Positions 18,998 to 27,800 of a stretch of 64,000 nt of DNA are shown here, one piece after another; within the stretch, counting starts at the first letter, position 1, and every line of letters starts with the position of its first letter. A program made the translations under genes and the position numbers. Below the pieces are notes generated by a model that had not been told where the DNA came from, made no database searches, and saw only the letters and a list, made by a program, of their open reading frames with translations. The DNA comes from Streptomyces tagetis (GTDB lineage Bacteria; Actinomycetota; Actinomycetes; Streptomycetales; Streptomycetaceae): positions 1 through 64,000 of the forward strand of contig NZ_JAGPNL010000001.1 of the NCBI RefSeq assembly GCF_018069565.1, written 5' to 3'.

Positions 18998-19468
18998 ATG
19001 TACGTCGTGAAGAGCCCGTTGTCCGACGCGAACCTGAAGACCGTGTCCGAGGCCCTGCAAGGGGCCCTCGTCGACCTGGTGGACCTGGCCCTGGTGGCGA
19101 AGCAGATCCACTGGAACGTGGTCGGGCAGCGGTTCCGCTCCGTACACCTCCAGCTCGACGAGGTCGTCGCCACCGCCCGTACCTACTCCGACACCGTCGC
19201 GGAACGCGCCTCCGCCCTCGGCGTCTCGCCCGACGGCCGGGCCGCCACCGTGGCCGTCGGCAGCGGTATCGGGGTCACCCCGGAGGGCTGGGTCGACGAC
19301 ACCGCCGCGGTCGGGACCATCGTGGAGGCGCTGGGCGCGGTCATCGACCGGATGCGCGAGCGGATCGCCGCGACCGGGGAGCCCGACCCGGTGAGCCAGG
19401 ACATCTTCATCCAGGTCACGGCGGATCTCGAGAAGCAGCATTGGATGTTCCAAGCCGCGAACGGATGA
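18998..19468 (+). CDS. Dps-family DNA-binding ferritin-like protein
   Basis: The 156-aa protein has the Dps ferroxidase signature QIHWNVVGQRFRSVHLQLDE (about 28-47), the four-helix-bundle pattern throughout, and no long basic tail. Dps proteins store iron, detoxify peroxide and compact DNA. By position it corresponds to the dps paralogue near clgR in S. coelicolor, which I recall as dpsB; the symbol is left blank because streptomycetes have several paralogues. The ATG at 18998 has GGAGG 7 nt upstream. Its stop overlaps the next start (ATGA). Confidence 0.88.
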   Translation: MYVVKSPLSDANLKTVSEALQGALVDLVDLALVAKQIHWNVVGQRFRSVHLQLDEVVATARTYSDTVAERASALGVSPDGRAATVAVGSGIGVTPEGWVDDTAAVGTIVEALGAVIDRMRERIAATGEPDPVSQDIFIQVTADLEKQHWMFQAANG

Positions 19469-19845
19469 CCCTCACGCGGGGCCTGCGCGGTGCCGCCGCG
19501 CTGACCGGCGGCGCCCTGTGGTGGTGGGCGGTGCTGCGCCTGACGTTCGCCTCCGACGCGGGGGTGCTGGAAGGGGCGGTCGCGGCCGGCGGATGGGGGC
19601 TGAGCGTGCTGCCCGTCCACTGCGTGCCGAAGGCGCAGGCGGTGGGCGCGCTCGCCACGGGGCGGTGGCGGCAGGCTCTGCGGTCGGGGTCGGGGTCGGG
19701 GCCGGGGCCGGGAGCGGGTACGGCGTTGGGCTCGGGGTCGGTGGCAGGTTCGGGATCGGCTTCGGCTTCGGGCTGGGGCCGTGGGGGCGGTGGGGCAGTG
19801 CCGGGAGGTGGTGCGGTGCCTGGGGAGGGTGAGGTGGAGGGATGA
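19465..19845 (+). CDS. Small membrane-associated protein with Gly/Ser-repeat tail
   Basis: The 126-aa product is of unknown function. Residues about 8-55 look like one or two hydrophobic segments (GGALWWWAVLRLTFASDAGV, GGWGLSVLPV). From residue 75 the sequence is almost only Gly, Ser, Pro and Ala, coded by degenerate 6-bp repeats (ggggtc, ggggcc). It overlaps the dps stop by 4 bp, so the two genes are likely co-translated. The tail composition suggests expansion of short repeats rather than a folded domain. Confidence 0.65.
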   Translation: MTLTRGLRGAAALTGGALWWWAVLRLTFASDAGVLEGAVAAGGWGLSVLPVHCVPKAQAVGALATGRWRQALRSGSGSGPGPGAGTALGSGSVAGSGSASASGWGRGGGGAVPGGGAVPGEGEVEG

Positions 19846-20010
19846 GACGTGTGAGGCGGGTGGGGTGGGGCCGGGGGCTGAGGCGGGGGTTCGGGGGTTG
19901 TGTGCGGCGGGTCAGGTGCCTCGTGGGGTGCCGGGGCCCGTGCCGGTGCTGCGGGTGCCGGTGCCGGTGCCCGTTCCGGTGCGGGTGCCGTGGCGGGGGT
20001 GGCGGGCGCG
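19680..20010. repeat. GC-rich 6-bp microsatellite-like tract at facing gene ends
   Basis: Degenerate 6-bp units (ggggtc/ggggcc at about 19684-19745, ggtgcc/ccggtg at about 19925-20010) cover the 3' ends of the small membrane gene (+) and nei (-) and the gap between them. They encode the Gly/Ser tail of one protein and the Thr/Gly tail of the other. Confidence 0.7.
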
Positions 20011-20808
20011 GGGTGGCGGGGCGGGGCCCTTCTGGCAGACCGGGCACCAGTACGTGGGGCGCTCCCGGGAGCCGTCGCCCTGGTCGGCCACCCGGACGGA
20101 CGTGCCACAGCGCGCGCAGGGCCGGGGTGCGCGGCCGTAGACGAACAGGTCCTGGCCGCGCAGCGGCGTGGTGCGGCGTACCGGGCGGTCGCGGTTGGCC
20201 TCCAGCAGCCGGTGCGCGATCAGGGGCAGCTTCCCGGCGAGGCCGGCGGGCAGGTCGCCGACGGGCAGCCAGGGCGTGACGCCGAGCAGGAAGCACAGCT
20301 CGCTCTTGTAGACGTTGCCGACGCCCGCCAGATTGCGCTGGTCGAGCAGGGCCTCCCCGAGGGCGCGGGCCGGCTCGGCGCGCAGGTTGGCGAGGGCCTG
20401 CTCGGGGTCCCAGTCGGGGCCGAGCAGGTCGGGGCCGAGGTGGCCGACGACCCGGTCCTCGTCGGCGGTGCGCAGCAGCTCCAGCACGGGCAGGCGGTAG
20501 CCGACGGCGGTGTGGTCCCGGGTGCCGAGGATGGCGCGGATCTGGTGCGCCGGGCCACCGCTCCAGCGCCGTCCGGGCGCGTACACCTTCCAGGCGCCGT
20601 CCATCCCGAGGTGCGAGTGCAGGGTCAGGCCGCCCTCGATCCGGGTGAGCAGGTGCTTGCCGCGCGGGGTGACGTCCAGGACCCGGCGCCCGGTGAGGTC
20701 GGCCGTGGCGTACCGGGGCACGCGCAGGTCGCCGTGGATCAGTACGCCGCCCGCCAGTGCCTCGTGCAGGCGCCGGGCGGCTTGCCAGACCGTGTCTCCT
20801 TCGGGCAT
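19912..20808 (-). CDS. Nei/Fpg-family DNA glycosylase (endonuclease VIII type)
   Basis: The 298-aa protein starts MPEGDTV, giving the catalytic Pro2 and Glu3 after Met removal. It has the H2TH region (QRNLAGVGNVYKSE) and a C-terminal zinc finger (CARCGTSVRV ... YWCPVCQKG). It removes oxidised bases and cuts the abasic site by beta/delta elimination. EGDTVWQAARRL is typical of the Nei branch. After the zinc finger, where homologues usually end, about 33 extra residues of GTGTGT-type low complexity follow. It is 18 bp downstream of lhr on the same strand, suggesting a repair operon. Confidence 0.87.
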   Translation of the reverse strand: MPEGDTVWQAARRLHEALAGGVLIHGDLRVPRYATADLTGRRVLDVTPRGKHLLTRIEGGLTLHSHLGMDGAWKVYAPGRRWSGGPAHQIRAILGTRDHTAVGYRLPVLELLRTADEDRVVGHLGPDLLGPDWDPEQALANLRAEPARALGEALLDQRNLAGVGNVYKSELCFLLGVTPWLPVGDLPAGLAGKLPLIAHRLLEANRDRPVRRTTPLRGQDLFVYGRAPRPCARCGTSVRVADQGDGSRERPTYWCPVCQKGPAPPPRARHPRHGTRTGTGTGTGTRSTGTGPGTPRGT

Positions 20809-20826
20809 GTCCCCAGGGTGGCAGGC

Positions 20827-23800
20827 TCACGCCCGGATGCGCAGACCGCGCGGGGTGGCGATGAAACCGGCCTCCTCCAGCAGGGTGCCGAAGGGCGAGG
20901 TCAGGGACGCGGCGCCGTTGATCCGCTCGACGGTGACCGTGCCGAGGGAGCCCGCACGGGCGGCCTCGGACAGGGCCTCCGTGGCCGCCCACAGCCGGGC
21001 GTCACCGGCCGGTGGGGCCTCCGGGTCGGTGGGCCAGAGCAGCAGGGTCTTGCCGCCCCGCTCCATGTAGAGGGTCAGCTCGCCGTCGACGAGCACCACC
21101 AGTGAGCCCGCCTTGCGGCCCGGCTTGTGCGTGGCGCCGGGCGGGGGATCGGGCCAGGTGAGGGCGGCGCCGTAGGCGTTGGCGGGATCGGCGGCGGCCA
21201 GGACGACGGCCCGGGGGCCGGGGCTGGAGCGGCCCCGGCGGCGGAAGCCGTCGCCGCGGCCGGTGTCGTACCCGGTCTCGTGACCGCCGGTGTCGCCGTA
21301 CCCGTAGCCGCCGCGGGGGCCGCCCGCGCCCGGTTCGGCGTAGCCGTGGGCCGAGGCGAAGTCGCCGGGCGGGAACGCGTCGAGGGACCACGCCTCGGCG
21401 CCGAGGCCGTCCGTGCCGGCCGACGGCGCAGCGGGCGGGCCGTCGCCACGCTCGCGGGCGTTGGCGACCGCGCGCAGCCGGTCCACGGCGCCCTCCATGG
21501 CGAACTGGGCCGCGCCCAGCCCCTCCACGACATAGCCGCGCCGGGCCTGACCGCTCTCCTCGAAGACGGCCAGCACCCGGTACACCGCCGAGAAGCCGCC
21601 CTCGACGCCCTCCGCGCCGACCGCGCCCCGCGTCACCACACCGTGCCGGTCCAGCAGCGTGCGGGCCAGGGCGTGCGCGCGCACGGTCGTGTCGCCCTCC
21701 CGCTCGGGCAGCAGCGACCAGCGGCCCGCCACCGTCGGCGGCCCGGTACGGGAGGTGCTGCGGGCGGCTGCGGTCAGCGAGCCGTACCGCCCGCGTGGCA
21801 CCGCGCGCTTCGCCCGGTGGGCGGTGGAGCCGGCGGTGCGGCCCGAGCCGAGCAGGGAGCGCAGCGGCGCCAGGGTGTCGTTGGTCAGCCGTCCGGACCA
21901 GGCCAGGTCCCACAGGGCGTCGGCGAGCTGCGGATCGGTGGCGTCCGGGTGGGTGGTGGCACGGACCTGGTCGGCGATCTGCCGGAAGAAGAGCCCGTAG
22001 CCGCCGGAGAGGGCGTCCAGGACGGACTGGTGCAGGGCGGTCGGCTCCAGGGGCTGTGGGGGCGGCAGCAGCAGCGGCGCCGCGTCCGCCAGGTAGAGCG
22101 AGACCCAGCCGTCCTTGCCCGGCAGGGAGCCCGCCCCGGCCCACACCACCTCACCCGAGGCGGTCAGCTCGTCCAGCATCGCCGGGGTGTAGCCGGCCAC
22201 CCGGGACGGCAGGACCAGCTTCTCCAGGGCGGAGGCGGGCACGGAGGCGCCCTGCAACTGCTCGACGGCCCGCACCAGCCCGTCCACACCGCGCAGGGTG
22301 TGTCCCGGTCCGATGTGCTGCCACTGGGGCAGGAACTGGCCCAGCGCGGCCGGCGGGGCCGGTTCCAGCTCTTGGCGGAGCGCGGCCAGCGACCTCCGGC
22401 GCAGCCTGCGCAACACCGTCGCGTCGCACCACTCCTGGCCGATGCCCGCCGGATGGAACTCGCCCTGCACCACCCGTCCGGCCGCCCCCAGCCGTTGCAG
22501 GGCACCCTCGGTGACCGCCACGCCCAGGCCGAAGCGGGCCGCCGCCGTCACCGACGTGAACGGGCCGTGCGTACGGGCGTGGCGGGCGAGGAGGTCCCCC
22601 AGGGGGTCCTTCACCGGCTCGGTGAACGCCTCCGGCACGCCGACCGGCAGCGCCGTGCCCAGCGCGTCGCGCAGCCGGCCGGCGTCCTCGATCGCCGCCC
22701 AGTGGCCGGCTCCCGCGATGCGCACCGGGATCACCCGCCGGGCGGCGGCCAGCTCCCGTACCCACCCCGGCTCGGCGCCGCGCCGGGCCAGCTCGGCGTC
22801 GGTGAGCGGGCCGAGCAGCCGCAGCACGTCCGCGACACCCTCCGGGTCCTTCACCCGGCGGTCCTCGGTGAGCCACTGCAACTCGCGCTCCAGCTCGGTG
22901 AGCACGTCCGCGTCGAGCAGCTCGCGCAGCTCCGCCTGGCCCAGCAGCTCGGCCAGCAGCCGCGAGTCCAGGGAGAGCGCCGCCGCACGGCGCTCGGCGA
23001 GCGGCGAGTCGCCCTCGTAGAGGAACTGGGCGACGTACCCGAACAGGAGCGAGCGCGCGAAGGGCGACGCCTCCGGGGTGGTGACCTCGACCAGGCGCAC
23101 CCGGCGGGACTCCAGGTCGCCCATCAGCTCGGCGAGCCCCGGCACGTCGAAGACGTCCTGGAGGCATTCGCGGACCGCCTCCAGCACGATCGGGAACGAG
23201 CCGTACTCGCTCGCCACCTCCAGCAACTGGGCGGCGCGCTGGCGCTGCTGCCACAGCGGGGTGCGCCGGCCCGGACTGCGGCGCGGCAGCAGCAGGGCGC
23301 GGGCCGCGCACTCGCGGAACCGGGACGCGAACAGGGCCGAGCCGCCCACCTGGTCGGTGACGACCCGGTCGACCTCGCCCTTGTCGAAGACGACGTCGGC
23401 CGCGCCGACCGGCGCCTGCTCGGCGTCGTACTCCGTGCCCGGCCGCGCCGGGTCCTGGTCGAGCAGGTCCAGGCCCATCAGGTCGGCGTCGGGCAGGCGC
23501 AGCACGATGCCGTCGTCGGCGTGCATGACCTGCGCGTCCATGCCGTACCGCTCGGAGAGGCGGGCGCCGAGCGCGAGCGCCCAGGGGGCGTGGACCTGGG
23601 CGCCGAAGGGGGAGTGGACCACGACCCGCCAGTCGCCCAGCTCGTCCCGGAAGCGCTCCACGACGATCGTGCGGTCGTCGGGGATGTGCCCGCATGCCTC
23701 GCGCTGTTCGTCGAGGTAGGCCAGTACGTTGTCGGCGGCCCACGCGTCGAGTCCGGCGGTGAGCAGGCGCAGCCGGGCGTCCTCCCGGTCGAGGGCGGAG

Positions 23801-25689
23801 ACCTCGCGCAGGAACGCGCCGAGCGCGCGGCCCAGCTCCAGGGGGCGGCCCAACTGGTCGCCCTTCCAGAAGGGCAGCCTGCCCGGCACGCCCGGGGCGG
23901 GGGAGACCAGCACGCGGTCGCGGGTGATGTCCTCGATGCGCCAGGAGCTGGTGCCGAGCGTGAAGACGTCTCCGACCCGGGACTCGTAGACCATCTCCTC
24001 GTCCAGCTCGCCGACCCGGCCGCCGCCCTTCTTCGGGTCGGCCCCGGCGAGGAAGACCCCGAAGAGGCCCCGGTCCGGGATGGTGCCGCCGGAGGTGACG
24101 GCGAGCCGCTGGGCGCCGGGACGGCCCGTGACCGTACCCGCGACCCGGTCCCAGACCACGCGCGGGCGCAGCTCGGCGAAGGCGTCGGAGGGATAGCGGC
24201 CCGCGAGCATGTCCAGGACGGCGGTGAAGGCCGACTCCGGGAGCGAGGCGAAGGGGGCGGCCCGGCGGACCACGGTGAGCAGGTCGTCGGCCTGCCAGGT
24301 GTCCAGGGCGGTCATCGCGACGAGCTGCTGGGCGAGGACGTCCAGCGGGTTGGCGGGGATGCGCAGGGACTCGATGGCGCCGGTGCGCATCCGCTCGGTG
24401 ACCACCGCGGCCTGCACCAGGTCGCCGCGGTACTTCGGGAAGACCACGCCCGTGGAGACGGCGCCGACCTGGTGCCCGGCGCGGCCGACGCGCTGGAGCC
24501 CGGAGGCGACGGAGGGCGGGGACTCGACCTGGACGACCAGGTCGACGGCGCCCATGTCGATGCCCAGCTCCAGGCTGGAGGTGGCCACCACCGCGGGCAG
24601 GCGGCCCGCCTTGAGATCCTCCTCGACGAGCGAGCGCTGCTCCTTGGAGACCGAGCCGTGGTGGGCGCGGGCGAGCACGGGCGGGGCGCCCTGCGCGGCT
24701 CCCGAGCCGCCCATCAGCTCGGCCGGGGAGTGGTGCTCGGCCGGCGGCTCGCCGGTGGCCCGCTCGTACGCGATCTCGTTGAGCCGGTTGCACAGGCGCT
24801 CGGCGAGGCGCCGGGAGTTGGCGAAGACGATCGTGGAGCGGTGTGCCTGCACGAGGTCGGCGATGCGCTCCTCGACGTGCGGCCAGATCGACGGCCGCTC
24901 GGCGTTCGCGTCCGCGTCGCCGGCCGGGGAGCCGCCCAGCTCGCCCATGTCCTCGACCGGGACGACGACGGAGAGGTCGAACTCCTTGCCCGAGTCGGGC
25001 TGGACGATCTCGACCTTGCGCTGCGGCGACAGGAACCGGGCGACCTCGTCCACCGGGCGGACCGTCGCCGACAGGCCGATGCGCCGGGCCGGCCTCGGCA
25101 GCAGCTCGTCCAGCCGCTCCAGGGAGAGCGTGAGGTGGGCGCCGCGCTTGGTGCCGGCCACCGCGTGCACCTCGTCCAGGATCACGGTCTCCACGCCGGT
25201 CAGCGCGTCCCGCGTGGCCGAGGTCAGCATGAGGAACAGGGACTCCGGTGTGGTGATCAGGATGTCCGGCGGGCGGGTGGCGAGCGCGCGGCGCTCGGCG
25301 GGCGGGGTGTCGCCGGAGCGGATGCCGACCTTGATCTCCGGCTCGGGCAGGCCGAGCCGCACGGACTCCTGCCGGATGCCGGTCAGCGGGCTGCGCAGAT
25401 TGCGCTCGACGTCGACCGCGAGGGCCTTGAGCGGGGAGATGTACAGCACACGGCAGCGCTTCCTGGAATCGGCGGGCGGCGGTACCGACGCGAGGCGGTC
25501 CAGGGCGGCGAGGAAGGCGGCCAGCGTCTTTCCCGAGCCGGTGGGGGCGACCACCAGCACGTCCGAGCCCTGGCCGATGGCCTGCCACGCGCCCGCCTGG
25601 GCGGCGGTGGGCGCGGAGAAGGCCCCCGTGAACCAGCCGCGGGTCGCGGGGGAGAAGCCGTCGAGGGCTCGGTGTGCGGAGCTGACCAT
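20827..25689 (-). CDS. lhr: Lhr-type superfamily 2 DNA helicase
   Basis: The 1620-aa protein has an N-terminal DEAD/DExH helicase core (Walker A APTGSGKT with K54, ISPLKALAVDVERNLRSPL, TTPESLFLMLTS, DEVHAV, LSATVRP), a helicase C domain (FANSRRLAERL, ATSSLELGIDMGAVDLV, QRVGRAGHQVG) and the long Lhr-specific C-terminal region. The length suits Lhr of actinobacteria (about 1500 aa), where it unwinds DNA:RNA or DNA duplexes in repair. A Gly/Tyr/Asp-rich insertion (GYGYGDTGGHETGYDTGRG) lies near residue 1470. The ATG at 25689 follows GGATGGAGCC. Confidence 0.92.
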   Translation of the reverse strand: MVSSAHRALDGFSPATRGWFTGAFSAPTAAQAGAWQAIGQGSDVLVVAPTGSGKTLAAFLAALDRLASVPPPADSRKRCRVLYISPLKALAVDVERNLRSPLTGIRQESVRLGLPEPEIKVGIRSGDTPPAERRALATRPPDILITTPESLFLMLTSATRDALTGVETVILDEVHAVAGTKRGAHLTLSLERLDELLPRPARRIGLSATVRPVDEVARFLSPQRKVEIVQPDSGKEFDLSVVVPVEDMGELGGSPAGDADANAERPSIWPHVEERIADLVQAHRSTIVFANSRRLAERLCNRLNEIAYERATGEPPAEHHSPAELMGGSGAAQGAPPVLARAHHGSVSKEQRSLVEEDLKAGRLPAVVATSSLELGIDMGAVDLVVQVESPPSVASGLQRVGRAGHQVGAVSTGVVFPKYRGDLVQAAVVTERMRTGAIESLRIPANPLDVLAQQLVAMTALDTWQADDLLTVVRRAAPFASLPESAFTAVLDMLAGRYPSDAFAELRPRVVWDRVAGTVTGRPGAQRLAVTSGGTIPDRGLFGVFLAGADPKKGGGRVGELDEEMVYESRVGDVFTLGTSSWRIEDITRDRVLVSPAPGVPGRLPFWKGDQLGRPLELGRALGAFLREVSALDREDARLRLLTAGLDAWAADNVLAYLDEQREACGHIPDDRTIVVERFRDELGDWRVVVHSPFGAQVHAPWALALGARLSERYGMDAQVMHADDGIVLRLPDADLMGLDLLDQDPARPGTEYDAEQAPVGAADVVFDKGEVDRVVTDQVGGSALFASRFRECAARALLLPRRSPGRRTPLWQQRQRAAQLLEVASEYGSFPIVLEAVRECLQDVFDVPGLAELMGDLESRRVRLVEVTTPEASPFARSLLFGYVAQFLYEGDSPLAERRAAALSLDSRLLAELLGQAELRELLDADVLTELERELQWLTEDRRVKDPEGVADVLRLLGPLTDAELARRGAEPGWVRELAAARRVIPVRIAGAGHWAAIEDAGRLRDALGTALPVGVPEAFTEPVKDPLGDLLARHARTHGPFTSVTAAARFGLGVAVTEGALQRLGAAGRVVQGEFHPAGIGQEWCDATVLRRLRRRSLAALRQELEPAPPAALGQFLPQWQHIGPGHTLRGVDGLVRAVEQLQGASVPASALEKLVLPSRVAGYTPAMLDELTASGEVVWAGAGSLPGKDGWVSLYLADAAPLLLPPPQPLEPTALHQSVLDALSGGYGLFFRQIADQVRATTHPDATDPQLADALWDLAWSGRLTNDTLAPLRSLLGSGRTAGSTAHRAKRAVPRGRYGSLTAAARSTSRTGPPTVAGRWSLLPEREGDTTVRAHALARTLLDRHGVVTRGAVGAEGVEGGFSAVYRVLAVFEESGQARRGYVVEGLGAAQFAMEGAVDRLRAVANARERGDGPPAAPSAGTDGLGAEAWSLDAFPPGDFASAHGYAEPGAGGPRGGYGYGDTGGHETGYDTGRGDGFRRRGRSSPGPRAVVLAAADPANAYGAALTWPDPPPGATHKPGRKAGSLVVLVDGELTLYMERGGKTLLLWPTDPEAPPAGDARLWAATEALSEAARAGSLGTVTVERINGAASLTSPFGTLLEEAGFIATPRGLRIRA

Positions 25690-25879
25690 GGCTCCATCCT
25701 GCACCCGGCCACTGACAATCGCCCTGAGCTGGGTGAATACGGATGACAGGGCGTAATCGGGCGGGTGGCGACGGCGGCCGGGCGGGCGGTGCGGTCGTGG
25801 CGCCGGGCCGACGGCGTACAGTCCCGGCGCCCCGTGGACGGCCCGGCAGCCGCCGCTCCCCATGGCGGAGAATGACGGC

Positions 25880-26746
25880 ATGGCGGGAACGGACGAGCGG
25901 GCGCGGCACTGGCGGTACGACGAGCTGCCCGGCGTCGACCTGCTCCGCGCCCGGTACATACGCAAGAGCTTCGTCCGCCACACCCACGAGCACTTCGTCA
26001 TCGCCGCCATCACCTCCGGCGTCGAGGTCTTCCACCACGGCGGCGGCGACCAGTACGCGGGCGCCGGGACCCTGGCCCTCGTCAACCCCGACACCCCGCA
26101 CACCGGCCGCGCCGGCGTGCCCGAGGGATGGCGGTACGGGGCCGTGTACCCCTCGCCCGACGTGGTCGCCGCCATCGCCGCCGAGACCACCACGCTGCGC
26201 GGCACCCCGGGCTTCGTGCGGCCCGTGCTCGACGACCCCTACACCGTCGAACTCGTCCACAAGGTGCTGCGGGCCACCGACGAGGGCAACGCCCTGGCCG
26301 CCGACACCCTGCTGAGGGTGGCGGTGACCCGGCTGCTGCGCCGCAACGGGGGGCCGCTGCCCCGGCGGGACGTGCGCAGCGCGGGCGCGCGCACGGCCGC
26401 ACGCGCGCGTGCCCTGCTGGAGGAGCGGCTCGCCGGCCCGCCCAGCCTGGAGGAACTCGCCGGGGAACTCGGCAGCAGCCCCTTCGCCCTGCTGCGCGCC
26501 TTCCGGGACGCCTACGGCATGCCGCCCCACGCCTGGCTCACCGATGCCCGGGTGCGCCGGGCGCGGCGCCTGCTGGACGCCGGGACCACACCGTCCGAGG
26601 CGGCGGCCGTCGTCGGCTTCACCGACCAGCCCCACCTGAACCGCCACTTCACCCGGATCGTGGGCGTGCCTCCCGGCGCCTACCAGCGGGAGCGCAAGAA
26701 CGTACAAGACACGTGCCGGGGTTTTCTCCTACCGTCTCGGGCGTGA
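25880..26746 (+). CDS. AraC-family transcriptional regulator with cupin sensor
   Basis: The 288-aa protein has an N-terminal AraC-type cupin (RHTHEHFVIAAITSG, LVNPDTPHTG) and two C-terminal HTH motifs (about 190-285: LEELAGELGSSPFALLRAFR, SEAAAVVGFTDQPHLNRHF). The ATG at 25880 has GGAG 9 nt upstream; ATG 25862 in the same frame is possible. Its stop overlaps the start of azlC (GTGA). The linkage to azlCD makes it the likely regulator of this amino-acid exporter, responding to an unidentified small ligand. Confidence 0.88.
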   Translation: MAGTDERARHWRYDELPGVDLLRARYIRKSFVRHTHEHFVIAAITSGVEVFHHGGGDQYAGAGTLALVNPDTPHTGRAGVPEGWRYGAVYPSPDVVAAIAAETTTLRGTPGFVRPVLDDPYTVELVHKVLRATDEGNALAADTLLRVAVTRLLRRNGGPLPRRDVRSAGARTAARARALLEERLAGPPSLEELAGELGSSPFALLRAFRDAYGMPPHAWLTDARVRRARRLLDAGTTPSEAAAVVGFTDQPHLNRHFTRIVGVPPGAYQRERKNVQDTCRGFLLPSRA

Positions 26747-27483
26747 GAGAACAGACAGCAGTCCCGGACACGGGCGCCGGAGACAAGCCGGACGCCGCCG
26801 TCGTACGGGACGCACTCGGGGTCGGGGTCGCCGTCGGCCTGTCCGGGTTCGCCTTCGGGGTGACCTCGGCGGGCAGCGGACTGACGCTCCTGCAGACCTG
26901 CGCGCTGAGCCTCCTGGTGTTCACCGGGGCCTCCCAGTTCGCGCTCGTGGGCGCGCTCGCGGCCGGCGGGAACCCGCTCACGGCCGCCGCGGGCGCCTTC
27001 TTCCTGGGCGTGCGCAACGCCTTCTACGGGCTGCGGCTGTCGCAGTTGCTGGCCCTCCCGCGCGCGGTGCGGCCGTTCGCGGCCCAGTGGGTCATCGACG
27101 AGACGACCGCCGTGGCCCTCGCCCAGCCCACCCGGCGCGGCGTCCGGATCGGGTTCGCCGTCACCGGGGTCACCCTGTACGTGCTGTGGAACCTGACCAC
27201 GCTGCTCGGCGCGCTGGGCGCGGAGGCCCTCGGCGACACCGACGCCTGGGGGCTGGACGCGGCCGGACCCGCGGTCTTCCTCGCGCTGCTCGCGCCGATG
27301 CTGAAGACCACGACCGAGCGCGCGACCGCCGCCCTGGCCGTCCTGCTCGGCCTCGGCCTGCTGCCCGTACTGCCCGCCGGGGTGCCGGTCCTGGTGGCCG
27401 CGCTCGCGGCACCGGCCGTCCTGTGGGCGCGGGGCCGCCGTTCCGGTGGCACCTCCGGCACCCCGGGGGAGGAGCCGCGGTGA
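26743..27483 (+). CDS. azlC: AzlC-family branched-chain amino acid exporter, large subunit
   Basis: The 246-aa hydrophobic protein carries the AzlC pattern (GFAFGVTSAGSGLTLLQ, FTGASQFALVGALAAGG, FFLGVRNAFYGLRL, QWVIDETTAVALAQ). With AzlD it forms a two-part exporter for branched-chain or similar amino acids and analogues. The GTG at 26743 overlaps the AraC-gene stop. TACCGT at 26730-26735 lies 7 nt before it, so a second, leaderless promoter is possible. It overlaps azlD by 4 bp. Confidence 0.88.
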   Translation: MREQTAVPDTGAGDKPDAAVVRDALGVGVAVGLSGFAFGVTSAGSGLTLLQTCALSLLVFTGASQFALVGALAAGGNPLTAAAGAFFLGVRNAFYGLRLSQLLALPRAVRPFAAQWVIDETTAVALAQPTRRGVRIGFAVTGVTLYVLWNLTTLLGALGAEALGDTDAWGLDAAGPAVFLALLAPMLKTTTERATAALAVLLGLGLLPVLPAGVPVLVAALAAPAVLWARGRRSGGTSGTPGEEPR

Positions 27484-27788
27484 ACATCTGGATCGCCATC
27501 GGCGTGACCGCCGTCGGCTGCTACGCCGTCAAGCTGCTCGGACTGCTCGTCCCGGCGGGCGCCCTGGAACGCCCCCTGGTCAAGCGGCTGGCCGCCCTGC
27601 TGCCGGTCGCCCTGCTCGCCGCGCTCACCGCCCAGCAGACCTTCGCCGACGGGCACGCGCTCGTCGTGGACGCGCGGGTCGCCGGAGTGGCCGCCGCCGC
27701 GGTGGCGCTGGTGCTGCGCGCCCCGTTCCTGGTCGTCGTCGCTGCGGCCGTGGTGGTGACCGCGGGGGTGCGGGCCCTGGGCGGCTGA
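27480..27788 (+). CDS. azlD: AzlD-family branched-chain amino acid exporter, small subunit
   Basis: The 102-aa protein has three to four predicted membrane helices (IWIAIGVTAVGCYAVKLLGL, LLPVALLAALTAQQTF, VALVLRAPFLVVVAAAVVVTAGVRAL). This is the usual AzlD size and the usual position directly after azlC. The start GTG overlaps the azlC stop (GTGA), so the two subunits are probably made in equal amounts. Confidence 0.87.
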   Translation: MNIWIAIGVTAVGCYAVKLLGLLVPAGALERPLVKRLAALLPVALLAALTAQQTFADGHALVVDARVAGVAAAAVALVLRAPFLVVVAAAVVVTAGVRALGG

Positions 27789-27800
27789 GGCGGTCCACGG

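Noticed and set aside
21127..25746. A 1539-codon open frame on the plus strand across lhr
   Set aside because: It mirrors the lhr gene, whose helicase motifs are complete on the other strand. The shadow product has no recognisable motif.
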